Source of the DNA: Brachionus koreanus
Taxonomy: Eukaryota > Rotifera > Eurotatoria > Ploima > Brachionidae
Direction of reading: 5' to 3'
DNA: 25,636 nt
NCBI GenBank assembly: GCA_016987375.1
Contig: PJRA01000272.1
Coordinates: forward strand, 700,875-726,510
Position 1 is the first letter of the stretch. Each line of letters opens with the position of its first letter. Below, piece after piece: positions 10,366-20,332 of the stretch. The notes beneath the pieces are model-generated. The model saw only the letters and a list, made by a program, of their open reading frames with translations, was not told where the DNA came from and searched no databases. The translations under genes and the position numbers were made by a program.

Positions 10366-11100
10366 AGAATTTTAAAAACAAATTGAAAAAATCTTTTATT
10401 TTTTGATAAAGATAATAAAATAAATTTAAGAAAATACTTTAACATAATGCAACAGAATTCTCTTAAGATTAAGGTCGGATTATCTGATGATCAATGTAAT
10501 TTATTTGGTGGCCAAACTTCTCTATATGTGACCATAAAGTTTTAGCTTATTTACTATGTCCCTAAAAGTGACAAGTGTTGATTATAAAAGCCATGTTGGT
10601 CTCATAGCCAAGAAGTCCCAATAATTAAAATTATAAGTTGAAAATTAAATTTTGAATCAATTTTAATTCTTTTTGATAAAACAGAATATTTTGTCATTTC
10701 AAAATTAATTCTTTTACTTTCAAATTAAAATTTTAAAATGAAATGAGTCTTATTTTCTTTTCTTTTATTTCGAATTAAAAAAATTGTTTCGACATTGCCA
10801 ATTTTTTATTCGGCACACAAATCATTAAAAAGTAATAAAATTTTATGGAAAAAAATATTTAATTTAGATTTTAGGATTTTTAATTTTAAAATTAGAAATT
10901 TAAAATTTTAGAAAATTGATTTCATTTATTAAAAAAAAATTTGCTTTGATTAAAAAATAAAACAATGGGAATATTTGAATAAAATCTTAATTTGAATTTT
11001 TTAAAAATGAAATCATGGGAATTTAAAGTATTTTATTTAAAATCAATGTGGGCGACAATAAAATCTTTCTTTTATTTAAAAAATCTATTTCAAATTAAAT
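10366..11100. other. Non-coding spacer
   Basis: AT-rich, no gene recognised. A less AT-rich block at 10475-10615 could be a further part of the Tc1/mariner remnant, but it shows no protein motif I can name. The last 60 bases are the promoter/5' UTR side of the small secreted-peptide gene. Confidence 0.35.
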
Positions 11101-11403
11101 ATGAAGCAACTGATTTTACTTATAGCATTCTTTATTTGCACTGTGATCTCGTCTCCGATCACAAATGAGGTAAACAGACGTTTTTTTGGTCTTATGAATG
11201 ATCAACCTCAACAAGATGAACCCGAGCCTGATTGGAGTACTTTAAAATTCCAAGAATTGAAAATTGATGCCAAAGAAGTTGAATTGAAGCCAAGTGATTT
11301 TTTTTCCAAAGTTGAAGACTGCATCGAAAAATGCATGAAAGAAGTAAATTCAGACAAATCTTATCGTGATAACTGCATAGCCAAAATTTGTGATATTTAT
11401 TAA
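11101..11403 (+). CDS. Small secreted four-cysteine peptide, function unknown
   Basis: A 100-aa protein with a strong signal peptide: MKQ, then a hydrophobic core LILLIAFFICTVIS, with likely cleavage near residues 17-18. The mature part has an acidic Gln/Pro/Glu-rich linker (about 33-45) and a charged, helix-favouring C-terminus. Four cysteines are clustered at 74, 78, 92 and 97 (C-x3-C-x13-C-x4-C), a spacing suited to two helices joined by two disulfides. I recognise no family. A hormone, defence or structural peptide is possible, but nothing in the sequence decides. It is one exon with an AATAAA at 11418-11423, only 15 nt past the stop. It lies tail to tail with the NOL11-like gene, with 116 bp between the stop codons. 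The signal peptide and cysteine pattern support a real gene. Confidence 0.72.
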   Translation: MKQLILLIAFFICTVISSPITNEVNRRFFGLMNDQPQQDEPEPDWSTLKFQELKIDAKEVELKPSDFFSKVEDCIEKCMKEVNSDKSYRDNCIAKICDIY

Positions 11404-11519
11404 TTATTTTTGTTGAAAATAAAATTTAAAAATTAGTCCATATTTTCAAATATTTTTTAATGAAATCAAAAATTTTAATTTCTTTTCAAATATTTATTTT
11501 TAATATTAAAAGTAAAAAA

Positions 11520-12592
11520 TTATTCTAATTTGAGTACTTCTATGAAATAATCACTATTATGGTTTGTATTTTTAATTTGAAAATCTTTATTTTGTTTTAT
11601 TTCCTTGATTAATGAGTCAATGCTTATCAAATCGAAAAAAATGTCAAGTTGGTTTTCGATCAATTGAAGAACATCAGCAATTATTTCTTGAGATTTGTCT
11701 GACAGGGTTATATGTGTGAAATGAGCATCTACAAAACAGCTGAACAAATTGGTAATTTGTAATATATTTGGGCTAACTACTTTCTGATTTGTTTCCATTT
11801 TTTCTATTTCATATGTACTCTGATTGGACTGCAAGTTGTCTTGGAACGCTTTTTTTACATTGTTTTGTAAATATTGCAAACAAAGCTTTGTACTAAATGT
11901 TTAGATTTTAACAGTAATATGTCAAAAATTTTTTTACAATAAATTCATTAGAAGATAGACGCTTTAACTCGCCAGACATCATACGATAATCAAATTTTTT
12001 TTCAAATAAAATATCCCTAAAAATTAATTGAAAATTTTATCGTGACTTTATGTCGAAAAAAATTACAGTTTATGTTCAATGTCTAACGGGAGTCTCATCA
12101 TTAATTCATCTTGTTTGAACTCAATCCCGCTTTAAAAAAAAATAGAAAAAATTTTCTTTTTATCTAATAATTTAAATTTACCTCAAAATAAATTTGATAA
12201 AATCAACAGCATGTGCTTCCTCTAACAGAAGAACGTTCTCTAAAACAACAAAACATAGATCTTTATCTTTTAATTCAATCGCTTTAGCCACCAATTGACT
12301 TAATAATCTAAAAAAAATATAATTTTCAATTTTGTGTATTAAAAAAAAAATTAAAATTTTTACTTAGAAGGAATGAGTCCGGATAACTTGTGAATACATT
12401 GAATAATCAATTCTCGATTATCAATTTTTTTATCATTAATGCATTTATCGACATTTTCTTTGAATTTATAAAGACAACTTGTATTATTGGATTCACTAAT
12501 TTTGGAGCATACCGACTTTAATTCCTCAGCCTTTTGAGATTATTTAAATTAATGAATTTTAATTGATAATTATTAAAACTAACTATTTGCAT
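11520..12592 (-). CDS. nol11: NOL11-like nucleolar protein, C-terminal part (six inferred exons)
   Basis: On the minus strand six exons join in frame: 12592-12584, 12530-12364, 12307-12182, 12129-12067, 12016-11938 and 11885-11520 (269 aa). The introns are 53, 56, 52, 50 and 52 nt, all GT...AG. The end of the protein matches NOL11, the UTP8-like subunit of the t-UTP/SSU processome needed for rDNA transcription and 18S pre-rRNA processing. The family-like parts are SPNILQITNLFSCFVDAHFT and the terminal YFIEVLKLE; LKRLSSNEFILCLQYLQNN also fits. NOL11 is usually about 700 aa, and no N-terminal beta-propeller exons were found upstream. The 9-nt first exon with ATG is the weakest part of the model. 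Two acceptors are non-YAG (AAAAG before 12530, AAAG before 11885). For the latter, the better-looking TAG 7 nt upstream would break the frame. A possible poly(A) signal is at 11493-11498. Confidence 0.68.
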
Positions 12593-13070
12593 TTTATTAA
12601 TCTATTTATATCTTATTTTAATTATTAATTTAATTCTAAAAATATTTTTTTGAATTATAGATACAAAAAATCATGCTTTAGATTTAAAAAATGCATATGA
12701 ACTGTCTTCAATTTAGTCTTCACTAAAATCAGAATATCAAAACTAATTTAAATTCCAAATTAATCTTAATTTGTAAAAATTTGTTGAAATTTAGAATTGT
12801 AAGAAAATAGAAATTTCAAATTTATAAAAAAAAACATCATTTAATTTTATCAGTTAATTAATTTTGCTTAAAGCATTTTTCTTAAGAAACTTTTAAAATT
12901 TTTGTTCATAAATAAAGAATATGATATTAATTATTTAGTTAAGTTGGATTTTAACCAAAAATAAAATCCGATTTTATCTAGCTTTATTTTTTTTTCAAAA
13001 TTTAAAAATCTTAAAACAACAGAAAGTATAAAAATAACTTGTGATCTGAAAGGAAGTCTCTTTATTTACA
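12593..13070. other. Non-coding sequence upstream of the NOL11-like exons
   Basis: I looked here on the minus strand for the missing N-terminal NOL11 exons and found none. The sequence is AT-rich, with stops in all frames. Confidence 0.45.
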
Positions 13071-13074
13071 TTAA

Positions 13075-13267
13075 CAGTAGAAATCCCGGCTGGTTATTAA
13101 TAAAAAAAATTTAGTTTTTTACACAAATTAAATAATTTTTCTGAAAATTAAGCTATTTTTTTTAGAATAAAAAACAAAATGCTTAATTTATAGGATATAG
13201 GAATTTCATTTTTATCAAAGTTTAGTTTAGTTTTTTTTAGTTTCAAAAACCAAGGGATTTTCTAGTG
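13075..13267. mobile_element. ~193-bp MITE, copy A of a CACTAG-ended family
   Basis: The left end CAGTAGAAATCCC (13075-13087) follows TTAA (13071-13074). The right end in reverse complement reads CACTAGAAAATCCC, and TAAA follows (13268-13271), a one-base variant of TTAA. The interior shares two blocks with copy B at 13694-13897: CTGGTTATTAATAAAAA at 13090-13106, and a 22-nt identical block at 13164-13185. Both copies have the first block exactly 15 nt from the left end, so they are homologous full-length elements rather than chance matches. Confidence 0.75.
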
Positions 13268-13693
13268 TAAAAATACAATGAAAAATTTGATTTACATCCA
13301 ACAAGGTTTGCTTACAATTATTAAATTTTTCCAAAAAAAATAAATTAATAAATTTCTTTAAGCATTCAAATTTAGATTTTTTGCCTTTAAAAAAGTTGAA
13401 TAAGCTGATAAACCCTGATCTTTTTTAATTTTTAATTTAAGCTGGTCAACTGGTTAAAAATTTTGGTAATAATTTTTAATCAATTAAATTTAATTTAGAA
13501 TTCAAAAATATTAAGAACTAAAATTCTTAATATTACTGTTTTTAAATTGGTGAATCAAGTACACTTTTCATTTGAATGTGAAAAAGTCATTTTAAGCAGA
13601 AAATTAGAGATTATTAGTTGAGATTCAATCTCAATTTTAGTTGAGATTATTTTATAAAAATAAAGAGAAAAAAATTTTTGTAACTTCTTTTAG

Positions 13694-13897
13694 CACTAGG
13701 AAGCTCGACTGGTTATTAATAAAAATTTCAAATTTATTTGTGTTCACAAATTAAATATTTTTTAATAAAAAAATTTAAAATCCTTTTAAGAATAAAAAAC
13801 AAAATGCTTAGTTTTACAATTTTATTTCTATCAAAAAATATATTTCAGTTTTTAAAAAAAGGAAATAAAAAAACCTTCGCCTTCAGACTTTCTAGTG
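13694..13897. mobile_element. ~204-bp MITE, copy B of the CACTAG-ended family
   Basis: Starts CACTAGGAAG at 13694 and ends CTTTCTAGTG at 13897 (reverse complement CACTAGAAAG). The flanks TTAG and TTTA are decayed forms of TTAA. It shares with copy A the block CTGGTTATTAATAAAAA (13709-13725) and the 22-nt identical block (13789-13810), in the same order and at near-equal offsets. The two copies are about 430 bp apart in the same orientation. No protein is encoded. Confidence 0.75.
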
Positions 13898-14699
13898 TTT
13901 AAAGAAAAATCCATTTGAATCAAAATTTCAAAGTAAGATAGTAATTCATAAATTACAATACCATTTTAGCTTGGTAAAACGCGCGAAATCAAAGTTTTGT
14001 CTTTTTTAGATATGGTTTTTTCCTGTTTGAGTTTTTTCTTTAGATTTAACATGGTTCAATTTATTAAAATGATTAATGAGGAAAATCAGATAGCAAAATA
14101 AATCAAATAGAACAAACTTTAAGCATATTGAAATTTATAATCAAATTGAAATGATCATGCTAAAAAATTATCAATATATTTTATTATTAGGCTGTAAGGT
14201 ACGTATGGTGTATTACATGTGTCTCGTGAAAAAGAAAATTCACCTGTCGTTTGCCATGTAAAACATGTATTTTCTTGTTTCCAATAGAAGAAAAAAAATG
14301 GAAAAATTTCTTTTATTTGAATAAATTTTTTTAGACTACAATAGAAGAAACACTTTGATGACCGAACTTTCTTATATCTAATGAAATACGGTAGAATTTA
14401 CTATTAAATTTACTGCAAAAGTAAGTTTTTCATAGAGCCTTAATATTTTCATACCATAAAAAAAGTAAAAAGATTAAAAAAAATAGTATTTTTTACCAAA
14501 AATATAATAAAATATAACTAATCATGTATTTATTTATTAAATCGAGTTATTTTTTATCAACAAAATTAATTCTTACACCATAATTTTATTAAAATGGCAA
14601 AAAATCTAATAAATATAAAACACAAAGAGTAATTAACTAATTAAGAAGTTATTAGTAAAAATTTAAATTTGTTTACATTTTGATTAACATCGATTTAGA
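13898..14699. other. Non-coding spacer with one hairpin
   Basis: No gene recognised. A short minus-strand frame near 13970-14055 encodes a 28-aa lysine-rich peptide starting MLNLKKKLKQ; it is too short to call. A nested inverted repeat at 14213-14261 (TTACATG...GTGAA / TTCAC...CATGTAA) could form a hairpin of about 50 nt. Confidence 0.35.
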
Positions 14700-15290
14700 A
14701 CTTGCTAACGGCAAAACACAATCACCTTCCTTACCTTAAACACTCCTTATATTCTTATATCCACCAGTCTGACAACCAAAGGAATAGAATGACTCAATTC
14801 GGCCCTGACACATCTCTCACTCAACTCAAAAAGTCGATTCAAAACTGTCTGTAGTTTAAGTTTGTTAAAGGCCTCGTGATTCATTATGTTGGAGGGAGTA
14901 TCATATTTTAGATTCAAAAAAGATCGGACAGCTGAATTTTGAATTACTTTTAATATATCATTCAACAAAATTTAATGCGTAATGCCTAAGAACTTAACTT
15001 TTTCCTCATGATTTGAATTGTTATTGTAAATTTTAAGGTCTAAGTTAATGTTGGATTTTGTTCGTTTTTCAAAGATCGTGTAACATGACTTTTCCAATTG
15101 AAAAGCCATTTTTCAATTTCTTTAAGGTATTTATTTATCGTATTTTCGAGAATACCTTCCTTATTAAAAATAAAAAGTTGCCAAATCGTCTGCAAAAAGA
15201 AGATAGCATTGGCAATTCGGTTTATTTCTTTTTCATAACTATATCATTTATTAAAATGCTAAAAAAGATAATAGTTAATAATAAAAGGCT
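14700..15290 (-). mobile_element. Decayed LINE reverse transcriptase, minus strand
   Basis: Read on the minus strand, the RT catalytic motif FADDL is at 15196-15182, followed by INKYLKEIEKWLFNW. Further on, in other frames, come a CCYTIF block, then KVKFLGIT near 15000, which is the RT thumb position. The C-terminal post-RT region follows at 14968-14747 (VIQNSAVRSFLNLKYDTPSN, then LKLQTVLNRLFELSERCVRA), like jockey/CR1-type LINEs. A deletion between the FLGIT block and the C-terminal block, plus frameshifts, make it non-functional. It is unlike the RTE-like fragment at 4690 and is probably a different family. Confidence 0.75.
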
Positions 15291-15339
15291 TAAATAACTT
15301 AAAACTTAATTAGTTTTAACTTTAATGAGTACATAGATA

Positions 15340-15540
15340 AACAGAGTCGTGAATGAATGGAACAAACTCCTAATCTCAATTGAAGAAACGGAAAACGACA
15401 ACATTTTCATTTTCAAAAGAATTTTGGATTTTAAACTGTTTGAAAGGACAATCGCAAATAACTGCTGAAGCCACTAGTTGGCTGGACGCCCTAGGCGTGT
15501 GTATAACCTTAATGTTATACAGAGCAGTTTATTATTATAA
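15340..15540 (+). mobile_element. 3' end of a jockey/CR1-type LINE, plus strand
   Basis: The frame starting at 15340 reads NRVVNEWNKLLISIEETEN, then FKRILDFKL, then a stop. This matches the last residues of many LINE ORF2 proteins ('RVVNxWNxLP...FKxxLDxxW'). The following 75 nt, in another frame, read like the usual short 3' tail (AGRP.RRVYNLNVIQSSLLL). It is a 5'-truncated copy, in the opposite orientation to the fragment at 14700-15290. Confidence 0.6.
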
Positions 15541-15729
15541 TTATTAGATAATTTATTAATAATATAAGGAAAAAATCATTAATTTAGGTAAAATAAATTA
15601 AATTAGTATAATAATACTAAATGTATTAAATATTTTTTTTATTTGTTTTTTGTTTATTATATTTGTGGTATTTTTACTATTTTTGTGGATATAGTTTACT
15701 GACGTCCTTTTTTACATAATCATTCAATC

Positions 15730-15831
15730 CAGACTTGTTTATAAGCCACGAAAATTTAAGTCAAAGTTATAACTTGACTTGAATTAAGACAATAGTATTT
15801 GTAAATTACTAGTGACTTATAAACAAGTCTG
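15730..15831. mobile_element. 102-bp hAT-like MITE with perfect 8-bp target duplication
   Basis: The ends are 20-bp inverted repeats: CAGACTTGTTTATAAGCCAC at 15730-15749 and, in reverse complement, CAGACTTGTTTATAAGTCAC at 15831-15812, with 19 of 20 matching. The element is flanked by an exact 8-bp duplication ATTCAATC at 15722-15729 and 15832-15839. An 8-bp duplication and CAG...CTG ends are characteristic of hAT transposons. The interior has a near-palindrome around AAGTCAAAGTTATAACTTGACTT (about 15758-15780). It encodes nothing and would depend on a hAT transposase elsewhere. The intact duplication suggests a fairly recent insertion. Confidence 0.88.
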
Positions 15832-15840
15832 ATTCAATCT

Positions 15841-18690
15841 TTAAATTAATTTTTTTTAACCTATAATTTTCTGCATGCAAAACCAATAATACAAAACATT
15901 TAAAAAATAAAAAATAATTCTCTATCTAAATAATTATAAAATTATATAATTGATTTAATTACATATACATTTTAATTTGAATTGTTCTAGATCAAAATAG
16001 AAATACTTTCGGTTCTAAAGGTTTTATTATCATAAAATAAAACAATGCAGACTAAAGAAAAATAGCATTTTTAGTCATTAAAACAATTTTACCTTTATAA
16101 TAAATTTTTTATAAAGCTTGAAAAATAAATTCTTTATATTAAAAAATTAAATATGTAAAAAAAAATTGCTATGAATGTTAAATTTGACTGGATAATTCTG
16201 TCAGAATCTACTAAAATTTAGCTTTAGAGTTATAAATTTATGTAAAAATAAATTCATTACTCTTAAATAAATAATATGTTACATTCTCAACACAAACTTA
16301 TAGTCAAATTTGACTTATATATATATATATATATTTCAAAGCTAATTTTAAAGTCTAATATCAATTAAGAGTATTTAACAAGGCGACCAAGTGGCAGAAA
16401 AATTGGATTTTTATATGATTATTAGTGTTAATGATCAAAAGGTGTAATCGTTCACAAAAAAAATAAGTTGATAAGTTTAATTTGCGTTTTTTAATTTAAT
16501 TTTCACTACTAGTTTAAAATTTTAATTTCGCATTTACAAAAATCTATTTATGAATCTTCAACGAAGCTTAAAATCCGACATTTTTTCTTTAACTTTTAAT
16601 TTAAGAAAAAAATCATCGACGATCCGAATATTTAAGCAAAAATATAAAAATTTACAATTTAATTGACAAAAATTTAAATTTTAAAAATCAATGAAAAACA
16701 AGTACGTGCATCCTTATGGTTCTCTGCTATTCATTCTCACGTTTTAAACCTTGGTGTATCATATTTTTTTTAGATCACAATTATATTCACAAGGTAATAA
16801 TATCATCAATAAATCAAATAAACCTTCGGTAATTAGTGAGATTTTAACCACTTCTGAATCTGAATTTAATTTATTTTCGATATTAAAATTTTTAGAGGAA
16901 GTTTTAAAAGTTAATTAGTGACGTTTTGAATTTAGTTCAAATAAAAAATTTATTTTATTTATTCAATTTTAGGCTACAGTCAAGCACCAAACATATTAAT
17001 TTCCTGGTATCAAAGAAAATAAAAACATTTATTTTTAAAAGCAATAACTATTTGATTAAAATTTAAAATATTTAAATTTTATAACTAAATAACGATTTTG
17101 CAGAAGTTATTAGCATTATTGTTAGAAAAGACGGAAATTAGTTTGAAAATTTAGGCATTCATTTTTAAATTAGCTTTTAAATTTTTTTTTTAACATTCTA
17201 TCAGTTTAAATTTAATAAATTGTTTCTATGACATCAGTTAATTACATTATTATTTTTTTTTATAAATTTGCTTATTTAAACTAAAGTGTTCTTTATTCTA
17301 AACAATTTTGAAGAAAAAAAATTTCGTTTAGACTTCAATTTTAAATAAGATAGCCTTTGAAAAATGAAAACAATTTAAAAAAATAAAAATTTAATTCTTA
17401 AACAGTCAAATAATGCTATTGAGAAATTAATATGAAATTAAAGCGTAGTTAACTAAAGAATGAAAAAATTTCTTTCTATTTATTTAATTAAATTTAAATA
17501 AAAAAAATTTCAATTTCGATTTTATTATTTTAATTTTTTTCTAAGTCACATGAGTAATTTAATCAAAGCTTTAAGTAAATCGTTTTATTATTTATATAAA
17601 AAAATAAGTTAGATATTAAATTTTTAGATAAAAAATAATCAATTTTTAAATAAATGTGTACACAGCAAATTTTATAAGTGGCTCGATCACATGAAAAGAT
17701 CCAAAATCAACACCGCAATTGACTATTTTTTGAATAAAATTTAGTCACTTGTTTTAAAATTGAATCAAAATTCTAAAAGCTTTTATCAAGGCGTCTCAAA
17801 ATAAATTTTTTATACTTTAGCAGCTGACGTAATTAACAACATCCTTAGGCAATTAAACTTAATTTATAGATTTAGTAAATCTCCATGGATATTTATGTAA
17901 AATAACTTTAGAATCCATGTTAGCAAATAGGCACTTATACCATCGGAAATTTGGCTAACTTTGACTCTAAATATTTCTACATTATGCTTATCTAAACAAT
18001 TATGCCGATAAAATTTGAATATCAAAAATTAAATATATTCAAATAGAAATACCTTTATTTGCCAAAAATGTATTCGAAAATTAAAATAAAATTTTCTAAG
18101 GTTAAAAACATGATTCATTCACGTAAAGAAAGAGACTAGACTTTATTTTGCAACTTTATTAATGGAATTTAGCTGCGTAATTTAAATTAAAAATTAATTT
18201 CCATTAATAAAAAATTACATTTTAGTCATGGATATTCTTTTTTTCGGAATTTGAATAAACTAATTTAATTTGTCAAGTTTTTCTCATTTTGAATATAAAA
18301 AAAAACAGCACCCATTTTGCTCTAAGGTAATTTGTTCCAAAGACAAATTGAATACACAAATTTATTTTTTTGTTATATTGCAATTATAAAGTTTCTGATT
18401 CCTCATTAAAAATAAAAAAAAAAAAAACAAATTTCAAATTATGCTTGCAAGCAACTAAATTAGATTTCTTTCAAATTTTATTCTATTAACAAAACCCAAC
18501 GCCTTTTGTTTTGCCTTAAGCTTCTAATTTTTAATTTTTAGGACTGATTGAATAATTTGCTCTACTTTAATCTGTGCCACCTCAAATCTGTTCAATTGAA
18601 ATCTTGGCGTCTTTAGATGACTTTAAACAAACTTAAAATTTGCACGCGGTACTATTTTTGAAATTATTTCTAATTCGCTAAACAATTTTT
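15841..18690. other. 2.8-kb non-coding spacer upstream of the bZIP gene
   Basis: AT-rich with no gene, RNA or transposon that I can support. It contains a (TA)n run at 16316-16334. A short GC-richer patch at about 17675-17730 and the stretch 18590-18660 just before the bZIP start are the only parts that stand out compositionally; they could be regulatory. Confidence 0.45.
16316..16334. repeat. (TA)n microsatellite
   Basis: Nineteen nucleotides of uninterrupted TA dinucleotide repeat, immediately right of a GTCAAATTTGAC palindrome (16303-16314). Confidence 0.8.
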
Positions 18691-20332
18691 ATGGATTCAA
18701 ATGTTCGAAACGAGTCAATTAGTATCAGGTTTGGCAAGTCGGAAACGCCGAGCATTTTAGACACACCACAAGTGAGCAGTTTCAAGCATGAAAATCAATT
18801 TGAAGAATCGTTTCGGGTAATTAAAGTCAAAATGTTTTACCCAAATAATTCTGTTTTTATTAGAAAGCCACAATTGCGCTGGACAACCAAGAGCAGTCTG
18901 CTGAGCCGTTCATCGCGGTGCCAAAAATAGACCCCATAAGCGTAAGCTCGGATAACAAGGCGCCCAAAAAGAGCATTCTTCTTCGCACTATCTCTCAAAT
19001 AGAGCTTGAACGCCAAGAGTAAAATTACACCTTTGTAAAAATAAATTATTCTAATTTTTTTTTTAAATTCAGGTCTTTGAAAAATATTGAATATCAACCG
19101 GAAAAAACAAGCATAAAATGCACAGAAAGCATTGTTGATCCAAATCAAGTTTTGAGCGAATTGTTCAAACCAAAAAAGGTTGAATACACAAATCAACTGA
19201 TTAGCTCCAAATTGTCTGAGGTAATTTTTTTGAGCAATATGTTTAAAAATAATTGTCTAACGAATTGAAAAAATACCCCGGCGGCTATTTAATTAATTAA
19301 GTAGAATAAATGTCACCTCAAAAAAATTTTTATTCTTCTATCAATTAATTTTTATTAACTAGGAAAAAAAATTTTTTTTTTAAATTTTAAAATAAAATTT
19401 TATCTCTTTGAAAGAAAATTCAACATTTCTAAGCACTCTGGCTCTAATAAATTTTTAAAAAATTATATTTTTTTTAAATTTGAATCTACTTAAAAAAAAA
19501 AAATTATAATACAAATTTTGATGTTCTAATGAAATAAAGGTCCTACTGAATAAAAATTTTTAATTATAAGATTGCCGATTCAAAAGAGTGTAAAAAAGAA
19601 GCACTAAGTCTTAGTAGTTCATTGTTAGATTCAATCCCTAAACGACTAAAGAGCGGTAGCAGAAATTTTTTAATTTTGTCAATTTTTAAATTTTTAAAAT
19701 TCTTGATAGAAAATTGTTCTGATGAACAAGGAAGTCCGTTTCTTTATGGTAATTTTAGATTTGGTTTATTTTAAAAACATTTGATTGAATATTTTTGTTT
19801 CGAAAGCAAAGGCCGAGTCGATATATTCTAATTCGTCTTCTTCTTTTGATGACATAGTTTCTTCGAGTGATCAAACCGATGAGAAAAAAGCTAAAAAGTA
19901 GAAAGTTTATTTTTTTAAAGAGAAAAAGATAAATTTTTGTTTAGAAAAAGATCTATAGAGATGAACACGGAAGAACGCAAAAATCAAATAAGAATCAGTA
20001 ACAGGGAAGCAGCGCGACGATGCAGAGAGCGTAAAAGAAAGTATATTGATTTTTTGGAGAGCAAAATTCGCGTGTTGGAAAATAAAAATGAAGAGTTAAC
20101 TGTAAAAATTAGATGTAAAAATTTTTTTTTTAAATATTTTTTCAAGAAAGAGAATTGTGAGTTAAAAAAAATGTACAAGTCCTCGAATGGTCAATCTCAA
20201 TCGATTCCAATTATTTTGAACGTTCCAAATCAAACAAGCAATCAAATTATGCTAAATTTGCAAGACAAAAATTGTCACGATAACCAAAGTTTGCAAAAAG
20301 TCTATCAAATGCTCATGTCTGCCAACAGATGA
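18691..20332 (+). CDS. CREB/ATF-type bZIP transcription factor (eight inferred exons)
   Basis: Eight exons join in frame: 18691-18816, 18864-19018, 19073-19220, 19571-19655, 19710-19748, 19807-19897, 19945-20101 and 20147-20332, giving 328 aa. Introns are 45-58 nt except the third (350 nt), and all are GT...AG. The bZIP domain spans about 222-278. Its basic region NREAARRCRERKRKY (234-248) is closest to CREB/ATF1. Leucines at 252, 259, 266 and 273 form a perfect heptad series only after the 45-nt intron 20102-20146 is removed. Residue 277 is Tyr, in the same place as in CREB zippers. The N-terminal two-thirds are Ser/Lys-rich and probably disordered. LLRTISQIE in exon 2 contains an R-x-x-S kinase-type site, but I see no clear CREB KID. 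C-terminal residues 285-328 are Gln/Asn-rich. The exon 4 acceptor (AAG) is the least certain boundary. It should bind CRE-like sites as a dimer; the exact orthologue is unresolved. Confidence 0.82.

Noticed and set aside
15058..15297. 79-aa plus-strand open frame
   Set aside because: Antisense to the LINE reverse transcriptase, where the minus strand carries the FADDL motif.
16177..16314. Possible inverted-repeat element with GTTAAATTTGAC and GTCAAATTTGAC ends
   Set aside because: The 12-mer is itself palindromic, so orientation cannot be told. The similarity does not extend beyond it and there is no target duplication.
18837..19196. 119-aa minus-strand open frame
   Set aside because: Antisense to exons 2 and 3 of the bZIP gene, whose spliced frame is much better supported.
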